A stretch of DNA of 64,000 bases from Streptomyces uncialis (GCF_001905345.1 NZ_LFBV01000001.1:175986-239985); one strand, 5' to 3'. Shown: positions 16,081-25,300, numbered from the stretch's first letter. The notes: generated from the letters alone by a model not told the origin. Program-made: numbers and translations.

Positions 16081-16291
16081 CTTCGAAACCAACTACGCAG
16101 CAATCTACGTCGAGGCCGCGGCTCGCCCCACAATCGACCCGGCCGGGCAGCCCACAGCGACCATCAATGCCGTATATATCGTCAGCGGCTACCGCGGAAC
16201 GAACTCCTGGCAGGCGAGTCTTACCGCTGCTATCCACCTGCGGGACTCGCTGACCGAAGCCATCAACGTTCACACGGAAGCCGAGGTCTAG
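16073..16291 (+). CDS. Small hypothetical phage protein
   Basis: 72 residues from ATG 16073. It has alternating polar and aliphatic residues (YAAIYVEAAARPTIDPAGQP, ATINAVYIVSGYRGTNSWQA), suggesting a small beta-sheet protein. It lies directly upstream of the polymerase gene in the same operon. No function can be assigned. Confidence 0.6.
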   Translation: MPNFETNYAAIYVEAAARPTIDPAGQPTATINAVYIVSGYRGTNSWQASLTAAIHLRDSLTEAINVHTEAEV

Positions 16292-16299
16292 AGACATCC

Positions 16300-18138
16300 T
16301 TGAAGGTAATCGAATATGCCCTCAAGGGTGAACCGGTCACTGTCAATGTAGTAGAGACTCCGGAAGACCTTCCTGCATTCCGGGACTTTGTGGAGAGCAA
16401 TCCTGTCCTCGGGTTCGACACGGAAACCACTGGGCTCGAATGGTGGAGCCCCGGCTTTCATTGCCGCCTCGCGCAGTTCGGAAACGCCACCGAGGCATTC
16501 GTCCTCCCCGTCGAACTCGGCCCCGACTACAGTGACGCAACCCGGTGGGCCCTGCGGAAGGCTCACCGCCTCATCGCTCACAACGGCACCTTCGACATGC
16601 ACGTTTCCGAGCGCTGTGTGGACTCACCGCTCGAAGTGCTCGCACCGAGAATCCTGGACACCAAACTGCTCGCCCACCTCGTGGACCCTCGGGCAGTTCG
16701 GGAGGCCGGCCCCGGACTCAAGCTCGAAGAACTCATCAAGTTCTATGTGGACCCCAAGGCCGCAGAAGAGGTCAAGGGTTCCATAGCCGCCCTGGCGAAG
16801 AAGTACAAAGTGAAGAAGGAGGAGATATGGTCGAAAGTCGAATTGTTCGACCCGGACTATCTCCTCTACGCAGGAATGGACCCAGTGTGGGCATACCGAC
16901 TCTTCCACATCCTTCTTCCCAAGGTGCCGGCCCGATCCCTCAAGTACGGACTCGTGAGCTGGGAACACCGGCTGGCACACATCATGGCCAAGACGGAGCG
17001 GACCGGATACCTGCTCGATGAGTCCTATGCCCGAGCCCGTATATCCGAGCTGCGGGCAGACCAACAGAAGTGGGAAACCGCAGCGGCGACCCACGGCGTC
17101 GAGAACGTCAACTCCAACCAACAGCTCATCGACACATTTACCGACCTCGGTGTCAAGCTGAAGAAGCGCACGAAACCCACACCCAACAATCCGCACGGGC
17201 AATTCGCTATGGACGACGACGTTCTGTCGTCCATAGGCCACCCACTCGCGGAAGCTGTCGTTAGAGCGAAGAAGGCTGGAAAATGGCGGAAGACCTGGTT
17301 CGAACGAGCAATCAAGGGACTGGACGAGAACGGACGGGTGCACGGAAGTGTTAACTCCTGCCAGGCAAGAACGGCGCGGATGACTGTCACTGGAGCTATC
17401 CCGGCGCTGACGTTCCCGGCAGGGGACGGTTACGTGCGGGGAATGTTTCTGGCCGACAAGGGCGAAGTCAGCGTCAGCATCGATTTCAGCAACATGGAGC
17501 TTCGGGTCATGGCCGCAGCCTCCGGTGATCCCGTCATGCTCGAAGCATTCAGAAAGAATGAAGACCTTCACAACCTGACCGCGATTGCCGCATTCGGCCC
17601 CATGCCACCCGGCGTCGAGAAGCACCCCATGCGCAAGGCTGGCAAGGGAACCAACTTCACCGTCTGCTTCGGGGGAGGGTGGAAGGCGGTATCCGACCAG
17701 TGGGGTATCTCCCCCGAGGACGCCAAAAAGGCAGTCAAGGCATTCTGGGGCACCTACACCGGAGTGAAACGGTTCGCGGACAAACTCCAGCGGGAAGCAC
17801 GTCGTACCGGGTACATCTACACCGCGACCGGCCGCAGACTTCCCGTGGACCGGGACAGGGCATACGCCGCCCTGAACTACTACATCCAGAGCAGTGCACG
17901 GGACATCACAGCTCGGGCCGTCATCGAACTCGATAGGGCTGGGTATACCCCATGGATTCGCCTCGTGATTCACGACGAGATCGTCTTTAGCTTCCCTCGG
18001 GAGCGGGCAGCGGAGCTGACTGAGAAGGCGGCTCGAATCATGGAAATGACATTCAAGGGTCTGCTGATACCAGCAGACGGAGAGATCGGCGAACAGTCCT
18101 GGGGATCTGTTCTCGACCTTGAAAACTCTAAGCACTGA
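16300..18138 (+). CDS. Family A DNA polymerase with 3'-5' exonuclease
   Basis: 612 residues from TTG 16300. The exonuclease domain shows FDTETTGLEW (about residue 39), HNGTFDMHV and the YAGMDPVWAY Exo III motif. The polymerase domain shows motif A VSIDFSNMELRVM (about 391), motif B MRKAGKGTNFTVCFGG and motif C VIHDEIVFSFP (about 555). There is no 5' nuclease domain, as usual for phage Pol I types. It replicates phage DNA with the helicase and primase encoded upstream. No damage is seen. Confidence 0.95.
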   Translation: MKVIEYALKGEPVTVNVVETPEDLPAFRDFVESNPVLGFDTETTGLEWWSPGFHCRLAQFGNATEAFVLPVELGPDYSDATRWALRKAHRLIAHNGTFDMHVSERCVDSPLEVLAPRILDTKLLAHLVDPRAVREAGPGLKLEELIKFYVDPKAAEEVKGSIAALAKKYKVKKEEIWSKVELFDPDYLLYAGMDPVWAYRLFHILLPKVPARSLKYGLVSWEHRLAHIMAKTERTGYLLDESYARARISELRADQQKWETAAATHGVENVNSNQQLIDTFTDLGVKLKKRTKPTPNNPHGQFAMDDDVLSSIGHPLAEAVVRAKKAGKWRKTWFERAIKGLDENGRVHGSVNSCQARTARMTVTGAIPALTFPAGDGYVRGMFLADKGEVSVSIDFSNMELRVMAAASGDPVMLEAFRKNEDLHNLTAIAAFGPMPPGVEKHPMRKAGKGTNFTVCFGGGWKAVSDQWGISPEDAKKAVKAFWGTYTGVKRFADKLQREARRTGYIYTATGRRLPVDRDRAYAALNYYIQSSARDITARAVIELDRAGYTPWIRLVIHDEIVFSFPRERAAELTEKAARIMEMTFKGLLIPADGEIGEQSWGSVLDLENSKH

Positions 18139-18146
18139 GGAACGCA

Positions 18147-18362
18147 ATGGCTGACAACGAAGAACTCAAAGCGACGCTGGATGAGATCGCTCTCGGGGTG
18201 GCCAAAGGAGCCCTGCACAACGGAGTCGCTGTGACCCTCCTCTTCGTGGAGTCCGCAGGGGCCGTCCGTAAGGCCGCCCGCAGGGCTGGCTTCGACCGGG
18301 ACACCGCACAGCAGATGGCCTACGACTTCTGGCACGCCGCCACCCACGGCCCGAGCAACTAG
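18147..18362 (+). CDS. Small helical protein, paralogue of next gene
   Basis: 71 residues. A long Ala-rich helix (LGVAKGALHNGVAVTLLFVE) is followed by AGFDRDTAQQMAYDFWHAAT. The end resembles that of the following gene (AQEMAQDFWHS), so the two are tandem duplicates. They stand between polymerase and deaminase. No family is recognised. Confidence 0.6.
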   Translation: MADNEELKATLDEIALGVAKGALHNGVAVTLLFVESAGAVRKAARRAGFDRDTAQQMAYDFWHAATHGPSN

Positions 18363-18383
18363 ACCTGGAGTCAGGAGAACGCC

Positions 18384-18629
18384 ATGGACGACTTCGAAAA
18401 TCTCGTTGGAAGCCTGGAGACCAAGTTCAACGCGGCCCGGCTGGAGAAACACGGCATCGCCGCACTGACCACAGCCAAGATCGCCGGAGCCCTCTACCTG
18501 GAGGCCGTGACCGCTGGCGTACCACACGTCCTCGCCCAGGAGATGGCCCAGGACTTCTGGCACTCCGAGACCGGAGCGCCGGCCTACGTGGTCGTGGACG
18601 AAGAGGAAGCACCCGATGCCGACCACTGA
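18384..18629 (+). CDS. Small helical protein, paralogue of previous gene
   Basis: 81 residues, with ribosome site CAGGAG. It shares with the previous gene the layout of an Ala-rich helix followed by LAQEMAQDFWHSE, and adds an acidic tail (VVVDEEEAPDADH). The tail overlaps the start of the deaminase gene by 14 bases. Function unknown. Confidence 0.6.
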   Translation: MDDFENLVGSLETKFNAARLEKHGIAALTTAKIAGALYLEAVTAGVPHVLAQEMAQDFWHSETGAPAYVVVDEEEAPDADH

Positions 18630-19074
18630 GTACGACCTCGTCCACGGCACTCTCCGCAGCTACCCGCAACAGCAGCGGCCCGGATGGGACGAGTACTTCC
18701 TTGGCATCGCAACCGCTGTCGCAGCCCGCGGCGACTGCCTTCGCAGTCAGGTCGGAGCCGTCCTCGTCGGAGGCGACCACCGGATACGGGCGACCGGCTA
18801 CAACGGCAGCGAGCCCGGAGGCCCGTCCTGCCTCCGAGGCGAGTGCGCCCGGTGTCAGTCGCAGGTACCGGCCGGGACGGCATACGACGAGTGCGTGGAA
18901 ACCCACGCCGAGGCGAACGCCCTGTTGCACGCGGCCTGGTCGGACTGTCAAGGGGCGACCCTCTACATCACCCGGCCGCCCTGTCAGGGCTGCTCGAAGC
19001 TCATTCGCTCCGCTGGTATCGATCACGTCTTGTGGCCGCAAGGTGCGCTGAGCTTTACCCAAGAAGTTGCGTAG
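18616..19074 (+). CDS. dCMP deaminase
   Basis: 152 residues. The zinc deaminase motifs are complete: THAEAN (His97, Glu99) and RPPCQGCSK (PCxxC, about 121-125). An additional CxxC-type cluster (CLRGECARCQ) fits the extra zinc site of phage dCMP deaminases. It converts dCMP to dUMP, the substrate for ThyX. Its last codons and stop lie inside motif site 5. Confidence 0.92.
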   Translation: MPTTEYDLVHGTLRSYPQQQRPGWDEYFLGIATAVAARGDCLRSQVGAVLVGGDHRIRATGYNGSEPGGPSCLRGECARCQSQVPAGTAYDECVETHAEANALLHAAWSDCQGATLYITRPPCQGCSKLIRSAGIDHVLWPQGALSFTQEVA

Positions 19075-19080
19075 TAGGAG
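19064..19080 (+). promoter_or_regulatory. Phage motif site 5
   Basis: AAGTTGCGTAGTAGGAG covers the stop codon of the deaminase gene and the AGGAG ribosome site of the 22-codon ORF that follows. No good -10 is seen at 17 bases. A protein bound here could act on transcription, and the same RNA segment controls translation of the small ORF. Confidence 0.55.
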
Positions 19081-19086
19081 ATTGTT

Positions 19087-19155
19087 GTGAAGGTGTACGT
19101 GTACAAGGTCAGCGCCACAGGGGCGCGTGAGCTGGTCAAGGTCGTCCAGCGCTAG
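19087..19155 (+). CDS. 22-residue peptide at end of replication operon
   Basis: GTG 19087 with AGGAG six bases upstream; it encodes a basic peptide starting MKVYVYKVSATGARELVK and ending in TAG. A perfect terminator follows at once. Its codon use is good, but its shortness keeps this tentative. It may be a phage microprotein, or a leader read only by chance. Confidence 0.35.
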   Translation: MKVYVYKVSATGARELVKVVQR

Positions 19156-19156
19156 A

Positions 19157-19195
19157 CGAGAAGGACCCCGCCAGGTGGCGGGGTCCTTCTCGTTT
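19157..19195. terminator. Bidirectional terminator between phage operon and integrase
   Basis: A perfect 16-bp stem (19157-19172 with 19177-19192, loop AGGT) is followed by TTTCTC on the plus strand. It closes the rightward phage operon and, in reverse, the integrase gene that ends at 19198. Confidence 0.93.
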
Positions 19196-19197
19196 CT

Positions 19198-20820
19198 CTA
19201 CACCCTCTTCTTGAAGTAATCATCCTTCACGACGAGGCGTTGCTTCACGTCCTCCGGGATCAGCAGCTCAGCTCGATCCTCGTACATGACGAAGGTGATG
19301 CCAGCCCGGATGAGATCAGACTCCATCTGATGCAGGCCCTCCCGTTCCCAGTGCTGTTGGTACGTCACGCCCTTCGAGGCGTAGATCCACCTGTCTTCGA
19401 GAGACACCGGGTCGATCCTGGATAGCTGGTCACCGATTGAGGCCAGAGTCCTCCGGGCCTCACTCTCGATGAACCCACCCACTGAGTAGGACCCCCCGGG
19501 GGCCAGCTCCTTCATGTGGTACTTGATCGACGCTTCGAGTTCCTTCTTCTTCATCAGGTTCTCGGAACCTCGCGCGTACTCGCGGTGGATGACCTCCATG
19601 GCTCCGATTTGATCAAGGACTGTAGAGGTCAGCGCACCGTAGGTGTCCTCCGGATCGAAGGTGGGGCCGCCGCAGATGCCGAGCTTGGTGGCCGACTGGC
19701 AGCGCATCTTGTTCCCGGAGATGCGATACGTCCCGTCCTTGCGCTTCTTCTTGGTGATGTGCTGGTACATGTTCTCTACCGCCCCGCAGAAGCCGCACTT
19801 GATCACACCCAGGAACTTGGTCCGCTTGCTCCGGCCAGCCGTGGGCTTGCCCCCGGTGTTCTTGGCTCGAAGGCGAAGCAATTCCTGCACCTCGCTGAAC
19901 TCGGCAGGAGTGAAGACGCCGGGTGCAACGCGGATCGGCTCGCCATCAGGGCCGTACAGGATGAAGGGAGGCTGGTTTGTTGGCATCCCCGGTTCGCGCC
20001 TGGTGCGGTAGCCCATCAGTGCCGGGTTGGTCAGGACGTTCTTCAGGTTTCCAGGAGCCCACTTCCCTCCCCCAGGGGAGGGGACCTGTGCCCGGTTCAG
20101 GATGATGCAGATGTTGTTGAGCGCCCTTCGGCGCTGGAGCATCGCCTTGATCCAGTGGAGGACCCGGTACTTGAACGAGTCAACAACCAGCCGCTTGCCA
20201 TCCGGGGTGTCCTCCGAGGCGTAGCCGTAGATAATCCTGCCGATGACCCAGCGTTCGACAGTACGTGCGTACTGCCACAGGGATTCCAGGCGAATTCCAG
20301 TGTTGGCGGCCTCGATGCGGGCCATGCCCGCGATCATGGTGACCATCATTTCGCCCATGGGCGAGGACAGGTCGATGGGGTCCTTGACCGCAGCAAGATC
20401 CTTCTTGAAGGTCTTGCACCACTCGATCATCAGGTGCAGGTCTGAGATGCGACGGACGAAGCGGTCGAGCTTCCAGAACAAGATCACATCGAACTCAGGG
20501 GCGCGGTTCTGAATCCAGTCACCCAGAGCCTTGCGCTTCCACGGGGGCACCTTGGTTGCGCTGACGTTCAGGTCTCTCGCTACACCAGCAACCCGGCATC
20601 GCCTGTCCAGCGCCATACGCCGAAGGTCAAGCTCCTGGCGAACGGGGGAGGTGGTCTCCTCCGTGAGGACCGATAGGCGGATAGAGAGCAGAGCCCTCGG
20701 TGCGTCAGGTGGAAGGAGGTCTTCTCGGGCCTGGAGGTCTTCCAGTTCCTTGACCTCGGCCGCAGTCCATGTGACGCCAATGGCGGGCGGTATGGCTATC
20801 TCGGTGGTGGGGCGCGACAT
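19198..20820 (-). CDS. int: Large serine recombinase, phage integrase
   Basis: 540 residues if started at ATG 20820; an upstream start would add 22. The catalytic domain has LLSIRLSVLTEETTSPVRQE with the nucleophile Ser50, and FDVILFWKLDRFVRRISDLH. The recombinase domain (VIGRIIYGYASEDTPDGK, NLKNVLTNPALMGYRTRREP) and a zinc ribbon (IKCGFCG, MRCQSATKLGICGG) follow, then a coiled coil near residue 430. This is the phiC31/Bxb1 type that joins attP to attB without host factors. It is the last gene before the host junction. Confidence 0.95.
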   Translation of the reverse strand: MSRPTTEIAIPPAIGVTWTAAEVKELEDLQAREDLLPPDAPRALLSIRLSVLTEETTSPVRQELDLRRMALDRRCRVAGVARDLNVSATKVPPWKRKALGDWIQNRAPEFDVILFWKLDRFVRRISDLHLMIEWCKTFKKDLAAVKDPIDLSSPMGEMMVTMIAGMARIEAANTGIRLESLWQYARTVERWVIGRIIYGYASEDTPDGKRLVVDSFKYRVLHWIKAMLQRRRALNNICIILNRAQVPSPGGGKWAPGNLKNVLTNPALMGYRTRREPGMPTNQPPFILYGPDGEPIRVAPGVFTPAEFSEVQELLRLRAKNTGGKPTAGRSKRTKFLGVIKCGFCGAVENMYQHITKKKRKDGTYRISGNKMRCQSATKLGICGGPTFDPEDTYGALTSTVLDQIGAMEVIHREYARGSENLMKKKELEASIKYHMKELAPGGSYSVGGFIESEARRTLASIGDQLSRIDPVSLEDRWIYASKGVTYQQHWEREGLHQMESDLIRAGITFVMYEDRAELLIPEDVKQRLVVKDDYFKKRV

Positions 20821-20899
20821 CACTGTCCAAATTCTATCAAGATCACTTAAACCGGACAGTTCAAGGACCTGAGTCAGGCGCCCCAAGGGGTATGGCCGC

Positions 20900-20990
20900 T
20901 GCGGCTACATTCCGTATAGATGTAGTCACACACCCAAACGGGGTGCAGTCACAGTCGGCGGCTACAGCGCCTGTGGTTCTGGCCCGACAT
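20900..20990. other. Probable right attachment site (attR/attL) region
   Basis: Between the integrase start and the resumed host frame lie two short imperfect palindromes: CTACAT...ATGTAG (20905-20910 and 20920-20925) and CTACAGCGCCTGTGG (20962-20976). The second overlaps the point where the MBL-fold reading frame begins (about 20977). The core dinucleotide cannot be fixed without the other prophage end. Confidence 0.5.
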
Positions 20991-21330
20991 CCATATGACC
21001 CCCGAGGAGGGTGTCCGGGCGCATCGCGACCTCCAGGGCGGCGACGCGGCGGCGGGCGTGATGCTCCCCATCCACTGGGCCACGTTCAACCTCGCCCCGC
21101 ACCCCTGGGCCGAGCCGGGGGAGGACACCCTGGGTGCCGCCGCCCGTATCGGCGCACGGGTGGCGTCGCCCGCGCCCGGTGAGCCGTTCGAGCCGGGTGC
21201 GGCCGTGCCGGGGACCCCGTGGTGGCGCGCCTCGTCGCAGCGGCCCGCCGGGGACCCGACCGCTCCCACGACGGCCGACGGGAAGGTACGCGACGGCGAA
21301 CTGATGCCGTCGATGGACGACGCCCAGTAG
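20977..21330 (+). pseudogene. MBL-fold metallohydrolase, 3' part cut by prophage
   Basis: The frame FWPDIHMTPEEGVRAHRDLQ, then LLPIHWATFNLAPHPWAEP (in the text MLPIHWATFNLAPHP), is the C-terminal part of UlaG-like MBL-fold hydrolases with a conserved His. The N-terminal metal-binding HxHxDH part should lie beyond the left prophage end. After GTPWWRA the frame runs on into sequence antisense to an ABC permease remnant, so the true 3' end may also be altered. This is the host gene used as attB. Confidence 0.75.
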
Positions 21331-21575
21331 GTCAGCGGGCCGATCAGCAGCCCGCGCAGTGCGTCGACCTCGTAGCTCAGCGGGTTGGCCAGGCTCACCG
21401 CCTTGAGCCGGCCCGGCATCAGCGCGATCGGATAGAGGGCGTTGGACGCGTAGAACAAGGGCATCGTGAGTGCTTGCCCTATGCCCATCAACCGGTCACG
21501 GGTGAGCACGATGCCCGTGATGCCCGCAGACTCCGACGCCACCCGTAATCCGCTGGAAGTCGTACCGAGCGCGTC
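21330..21575 (-). pseudogene. ABC-2 permease C-terminal remnant
   Basis: In one minus frame the sequence reads TRDRLMGIGQALTMPLFYAS, NALYPIALMPGRLKAVSLAN, PLSYEVDALRGLLIGP, which is the typical last third of DrrB-type ABC-2 permeases. No start, no N-terminal helices and no partner ATPase are nearby. It is the scar of a lost efflux gene. Confidence 0.7.
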
Positions 21576-21630
21576 GGAGTGAGGACGGAGAATCCCGCCC
21601 GCCCCCGCCCCGAAGAACCGGCAGAACGCG

Positions 21631-21807
21631 CCCCAAAGGGGCGCGGGGAACTGCGCGAAAACGAGGGCGACCCCGCACCCGACCGACAACACCAGGCAGG
21701 CAGCGCCCCGACAGGGGCGCGGGGAACTGCGCGAACCCACCGAGCGACGGCACAGCGGCAAGTACGCCCGGCCCCGAGTACCCAGGGGCGCGAGGAACCG
21801 CGCACCC
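21631..21807 (+). repeat. Three copies of a Streptomyces intergenic GC repeat
   Basis: Copies at 21631-21658, 21706-21734 and 21781-21807 share AGGGGCGCGGGGAACTGCGC (the third is diverged: GAGGAACCGCGC). This short palindromic element occurs widely between Streptomyces genes. The 380 bases from 21580 to 21961 contain no convincing gene apart from it. Confidence 0.75.
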
Positions 21808-21961
21808 GACGAGCGACCCGCACAGGAACAAGTGCGCCCGGCACAGGAACCCGGAGGCGCAAGCGAAGGCGCCCCGCAGGGGCAACGACGCAAAGGCGAG
21901 GGCGTCCGTCAGGCCGCGAAGCAACAGCAGGAGGCAGCACCCAGGAACGGACGCCCAGGAA

Positions 21962-22297
21962 CTACCTGCGGGGGCCACCCACGCTGATCCCCGGCCCTCC
22001 CGGGTCATCCCGGTCATGCGGCTTCAGCTCGATCTCGATCCGGTGGGTGGTCTCGTGCGAGGCCGCCGCCCCCGCCTCCGCCGTGACCACACCGATACTC
22101 AGCCCGCCCCGCCCGCTGCCCTCCCGGCGGACCTGCACCGCGAACTCGACGTTGACGCGTTCCACCAGGAACCGGAGCCTGCTCCGGGAACCCTCGTGCT
22201 GCGCCTGTTCGAGCTCGTCACGGATCTTCCCGATCACCTCCGCGAGCCCGGCCGTCTCCGCGCCGTCGGACTCGCCCCGGCCGCCAATTCGCCCCAT
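21962..22297 (-). CDS. Trypsin-co-occurring domain 2 (Trypco2)-like protein
   Basis: 111 residues from ATG 22297 behind a perfect AAGGAGG site. The core GLAEVIGKIRDELEQAQHEG, then LRFLVERVNVEFAVQVRREG, GLSIGVVTAEAG, THRIEIELKP matches the small alpha-beta domain known as trypsin-co-occurring domain 2, described from conflict-type gene neighbourhoods where it accompanies trypsin-like proteases. It is divergent from a protease-kinase gene, 61 bases apart, which fits that linkage exactly. Its biochemical role is unknown; it may be a sensor or adaptor that controls the protease. Confidence 0.78.
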   Translation of the reverse strand: MGRIGGRGESDGAETAGLAEVIGKIRDELEQAQHEGSRSRLRFLVERVNVEFAVQVRREGSGRGGLSIGVVTAEAGAAASHETTHRIEIELKPHDRDDPGGPGISVGGPRR

Positions 22298-22358
22298 CAG
22301 GGTCCTCCTTTGGTGGGACGGGGGTGGAATGCCCCCCTCCTGGCTATTGTCATGGAGC

Positions 22359-25300
22359 ATGAGGGAGCCCGAGGGTACTTCCAACTCCGCTGTACACGAA
22401 GGTGGTTGGCGGGTACGACTGTTCCAGGAGGATGCTCCTGGGAGCCCGCCGCTGGGAGCGGGCGTACTCCTGGCCGGGGGCCATGTGCTCACCTGCGCCC
22501 ATGTGGTGCTGCTGCCGCGCCTGCCGGCGGCACACGACGACCGGGACGACGACCCGGAACCCGCCGGGTACGAGTCGCTGGAACGGGTGGTGGCGGAGTT
22601 CCCCACCGCCTCCGGTGCGCCCGGACGGCTGCCGGCCCGGGTCCTCCTCCAGCATCTGAGGCCGCCCACCCCGGGCTACAGCGCCGACCTCGCCCTGCTG
22701 AAGCTGGAACGGGTGCCCGGCGCGGAGCCGTTGCGGGTGACGCCCGCCGTGCTGCACCGGCAGATCCCCGCCCGCAACGAACAGGTGCACGCCGTCGGCT
22801 ATCCCGACTACCTCATCGGCGGGGAGTACGTCAACGCCCGGATCATGGGCCGTGGCGGTCCCGGCCTCTACCCCGAGTGGGTACAGCTCGACCCCGAGTC
22901 GTCCCCCTATGTGATCCGGCACGGCTTCAGCGGAAGCGGTGTGGTCCACAGCCGTACCGGCCGGGTCATCGGCATCCTGGTGCATCAGCACGGTACGGAG
23001 CGGGTGCCCGTCCCGCTGAGTCACGCGTACATGATCCCGACCGAGACCATCCTCCGGCATCTGCGCCCCGGCGAGCACGGGCTGAAGGTCCTGGGGCCCC
23101 GTGCCGTCTCCCGTGGGATCCGGGCCGACGCCACCCCGCCGGGCGCCCAGGAACGGGCCCTGGGGCTGCGGTACCTCATGACCCGGTGGCTCGGCGCGGG
23201 CGGGACCGTCGTCGGTTCCGGCCATGGCGGTGGCACGCATCAGGGGACGACGCTGACCTGGGGGAGCGCGACCGAGGGAAGCGCGTCGGCGTCCGGCCGG
23301 CCGGTCAGGGAGGCCGGCGCAGCGGCCGAGCCGGTGGAACTGGCGTTCGTCCACGACGACGAACCGGATGCCTGGGCCGCCGTCCGTTCGACGCTCGTCC
23401 GGGCCGACCGTGAGCGCTACCCGGACCCGGCGGACCCGGGCGGGCCGGTGGAGCCCCGCGCGGGGTCCATCGACATCGCCCTGGACGCGAAGGGCTGGAC
23501 GGCCGCGGAACTCGTCGACCGCACCGCCGCCCGCGCCGGCCTGGACGACCTCGAACCGACCGCCTCCGACCCCGACCCCGTACCCGTACCCACCACGGGC
23601 CGCGCACCCGACGCCGACAGCGCACCCGACGCGGACGGCGACCGCCCACCCCCCGACGGACCGCCGAACGCCGACGGACCGTCCGAAGCCGAGCGGCCGC
23701 CGGACAGCGACCGCCCGTCCACCCGTACCGACCGCCTCCTCGCGCGTATCGCCGAGGAGGGCCCGCCGCTGTCCGCCGCCTTCCTGTCCGCCGACCGGGC
23801 CGCCCACCGGCCGGACGCGGTCCTGCCCCTGCTGCACGCGCTGCTGGAGCCCGGTCACAGCCGTGTCCTGCTCGTCCTGCGTGAACGCACCTCCCCGCTG
23901 CTGGCGCGCGTGGTGCGTGAGCTGCTCGACCCCGGGTGGGCCCAGCGGCACGCGGACGCCATCGCGGCCAGGCTGAACGCCCTCGGCGGACTGGAACGGC
24001 GGGTCCGCCACGTCCGGCGCACCGCCACGGCCCCGCCCGCGCCGGACAGCGCCGACCCCGCGCCGCAGAGCCCTGAACCTCCGGCGCCGCGCGGCGCCGA
24101 TCCCGTACCGGAGGTTCCCGCCCCGGCGCCGGACGGCCCCGACCCCGTGTCGGTACGGCTGCGGGCGAGGCTCGACGCGTTGCGGCGGGGCGGCGTCCTG
24201 AGCAACACCGAGGACGTGGTGTACGAGCTGTTCCGGCTGCGCACCGAGGTCGAGGACGCCGTCCAGGCGCTGCGCCTGCCGTACCCGTCACGGCGGTACG
24301 TGGTGAAGCCTCCGACGGACGGACTCACCGACCTCCCGAACGTCGTCGTCGGGCGTCCGGACCGCCTCGTGGAGTCCGAACCGGGGGAGCCCGGCGACGG
24401 CGCGGCAGGCCCCGGGCTGTCCCGGGGGCAGGAACTGCATCAGCAGTACCTGGTGATCGGCAGACTCGGCCAGGGCACCTACGGCGAGGTGTACCTCGCC
24501 CACGACCGGATGCTGGAGGACCGGGCCGTCGCCCTCAAGGGGGTCCGTGACCCCGCCGACCCGGACGCCGAGAAGACCGCTTCCACGGAACGCGTGCGGC
24601 TGGTCAGCCTCAACCATCCCGCGATCATCAAGGTGTTCAACTACGCCAGACATCCGGACCCGGACAGCAACGCCAGGTTCATCGTGATGGAGTTCGCCAA
24701 CGGCGCCCCTCTCGCCTGGGTCGCCGACCAGATCGGACGCCGTGTCGCGCCGTTCCACGACTACCGGGTGCACGAGTTCATCGCCGCGTACGGGCTGCGC
24801 ATCCTGGACGCGCTCACCTATCTCCATGTGGAGCGGGAGTTCGTCTACGGCGACCTCTCCCTGACCAACGTCATCCACTGCGGCGAAGGCATCAAGCTGA
24901 TCGATGTCGCCGGGGTACGGAAGATCGGCGACCCGGGCCCGGTGACCTACCGGGCACCCGAGACGGGCCTGTCCACCCGGGTGACGGTCGCGGCCGAACT
25001 GTACGCCGTCGGCAAGCTGCTGGAGAAGCTGCTGGACCGGGCCCCCGAGGACCCCGCCGGCCTCGGCGCGACCTCGCTGCGCGGGGTGCTGACGCGCGCC
25101 ATGGCGCCGCTGCCCGCCGCACGGTTCGCCTCCGCGGAGGAGATGTCGGTCCAACTGCGCGGGGTGCTGCGGGAACTGCGTTCACTGCGGCTCGGCGCGG
25201 AGACGTTCGAGCCGTCCCCGCTCTTCGCCACCGCGCCCGCCGCCCTCGACGGCGCGCTCGGCAAGGCGCCGCCGCTCGACCAGTGGCGGCAGGGCGGCAA

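Larger units (their letters stand above)
1..20985. mobile_element. Prophage, right part, with serine integrase
   Basis: This stretch carries a head/packaging module on the minus strand (1-5262), a regulatory and replication module on the plus strand (5621-19155) and a large serine recombinase at the right end. The right boundary is placed where the reading frame of a host MBL-fold hydrolase resumes, at about 20977-20990. Tail, lysis and the left attachment site must lie beyond the left edge. The element encodes its own polymerase, helicase, primase and nucleotide enzymes, so it is a long-genome temperate siphovirus type. Three essential genes have frame breaks, so it may be defective unless those breaks are programmed. 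Confidence 0.9.

Noticed and set aside
21579..22358. 260-codon upstream extension of the protease-kinase reading frame
   Set aside because: It runs through intergenic GC repeats and antisense to the well-supported Trypco2 gene, with Arg/Pro-rich, shadow-like composition. The protease domain begins just after ATG 22359.
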